Shown here: positions 6,161 to 6,227 of the stretch, piece by piece
How positions within the stretch are numbered: position 1 is the first letter of the stretch
Layout: every line of letters begins with the position of its first letter
NCBI GenBank assembly: GCA_004299545.1
Contig: SCRB01000317.1
Span: forward strand, 1 to 6,227
Length of the DNA: 6,227 nt
Source of the DNA: Rhizobiaceae bacterium
GTDB taxonomy: Bacteria; Pseudomonadota; Alphaproteobacteria; Rhizobiales; Rhizobiaceae
Reading direction: 5' to 3'
Notes under the pieces: generated by a model
Database searches by the model: none
What the model saw: the letters and a program-made list of their open reading frames with translations, nothing else
What the model was told of the DNA's origin: nothing
Program-made: the position numbers and the translations under genes

Positions 6161-6192
6161 TGCGTCCTTCGAGGCTCGCCTCGAAGGACGCA
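6161..6192. repeat. Perfect 14-bp-stem palindrome upstream of the GFA-family gene
   Basis: TGCGTCCTTCGAGG (6161-6174) pairs perfectly with CCTCGAAGGACGCA (6179-6192) across a CTCG loop. It is a very stable hairpin 46 bp upstream of the GFA-family start. Neither strand has a U-tract after the stem, so it is not a standard intrinsic terminator. It resembles the TCCTTCGAGGCTCGC-type palindromes I recall as scattered intergenic repeats in rhizobia, but it is not similar to the two RIME-like elements here. It may stabilise the 3' end of a transcript from the gene upstream of the window. Confidence 0.7.
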
Positions 6193-6227
6193 AAAGACAT
6201 AAGCGGTCCTCAGCCGTTCACGACGTG

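Noticed and set aside
6210..6227. Possible last codons of another minus-strand gene (HVVNG then TGA)
   Set aside because: Five codons at the window edge cannot show a real gene; the sequence beyond 6227 is needed.

Overview
The window looks like chromosomal DNA from an alphaproteobacterium of the Rhizobiaceae (Rhizobium, Sinorhizobium/Ensifer, Shinella or a relative). I base this on the high GC content, the protein sequences as I remember them from rhizobia, the gene order coaD - cyclophilin - cyclophilin - (small membrane protein) - queA - tgt, and two palindromic intergenic repeats of the RIME type. I could not run a search, so the genus is open.

Every gene I can support lies on the minus strand, so the order of transcription runs from high to low coordinates. 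It begins with a GFA-family zinc protein (6115-5699), with a strong perfect palindrome upstream of it (6161-6192). Next come a RIME-like repeat (copy B, 5598-5701), a LysE/RhtB-family exporter gene (5465-4848) and a second RIME-like repeat in the opposite orientation (copy A, 4737-4850). After these comes a tightly packed six-gene block: coaD (4704-4201), a secreted cyclophilin (4178-3573), a cytoplasmic cyclophilin (3557-3045), a YdcZ/DUF606 membrane protein (3037-2588), queA (2588-1509) and tgt (1512-382). A gap of about 175 bp follows, then the first 68 codons of a PLP-dependent group II amino-acid decarboxylase, cut by the window edge (206-1).

The six-gene block is almost certainly one operon. 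Gaps are 22, 15 and 7 bp, followed by a 1-nt overlap (TGATG) and a 4-nt overlap (ATGA). It combines coenzyme A synthesis (CoaD), proline isomerases for two cell compartments, and the two tRNA-acting steps of queuosine synthesis: Tgt inserts preQ1 at position 34, and QueA adds the epoxycyclopentanediol ring from S-adenosylmethionine. The YdcZ-family protein has no assigned role, but its stop codon is fused to the queA start.

Three points deserve a second look. Tgt has lost three of the four residues that bind its structural zinc, with the spacing otherwise intact. A membrane protein of unknown function is translationally coupled to queA. The two RIME-like repeats flank the LysE-family gene in inverted orientation, and each supplies the TAG stop codon of the gene reading into it. 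Nothing here looks like a phage, CRISPR or defence system; apart from the repeats this is ordinary core-genome sequence.
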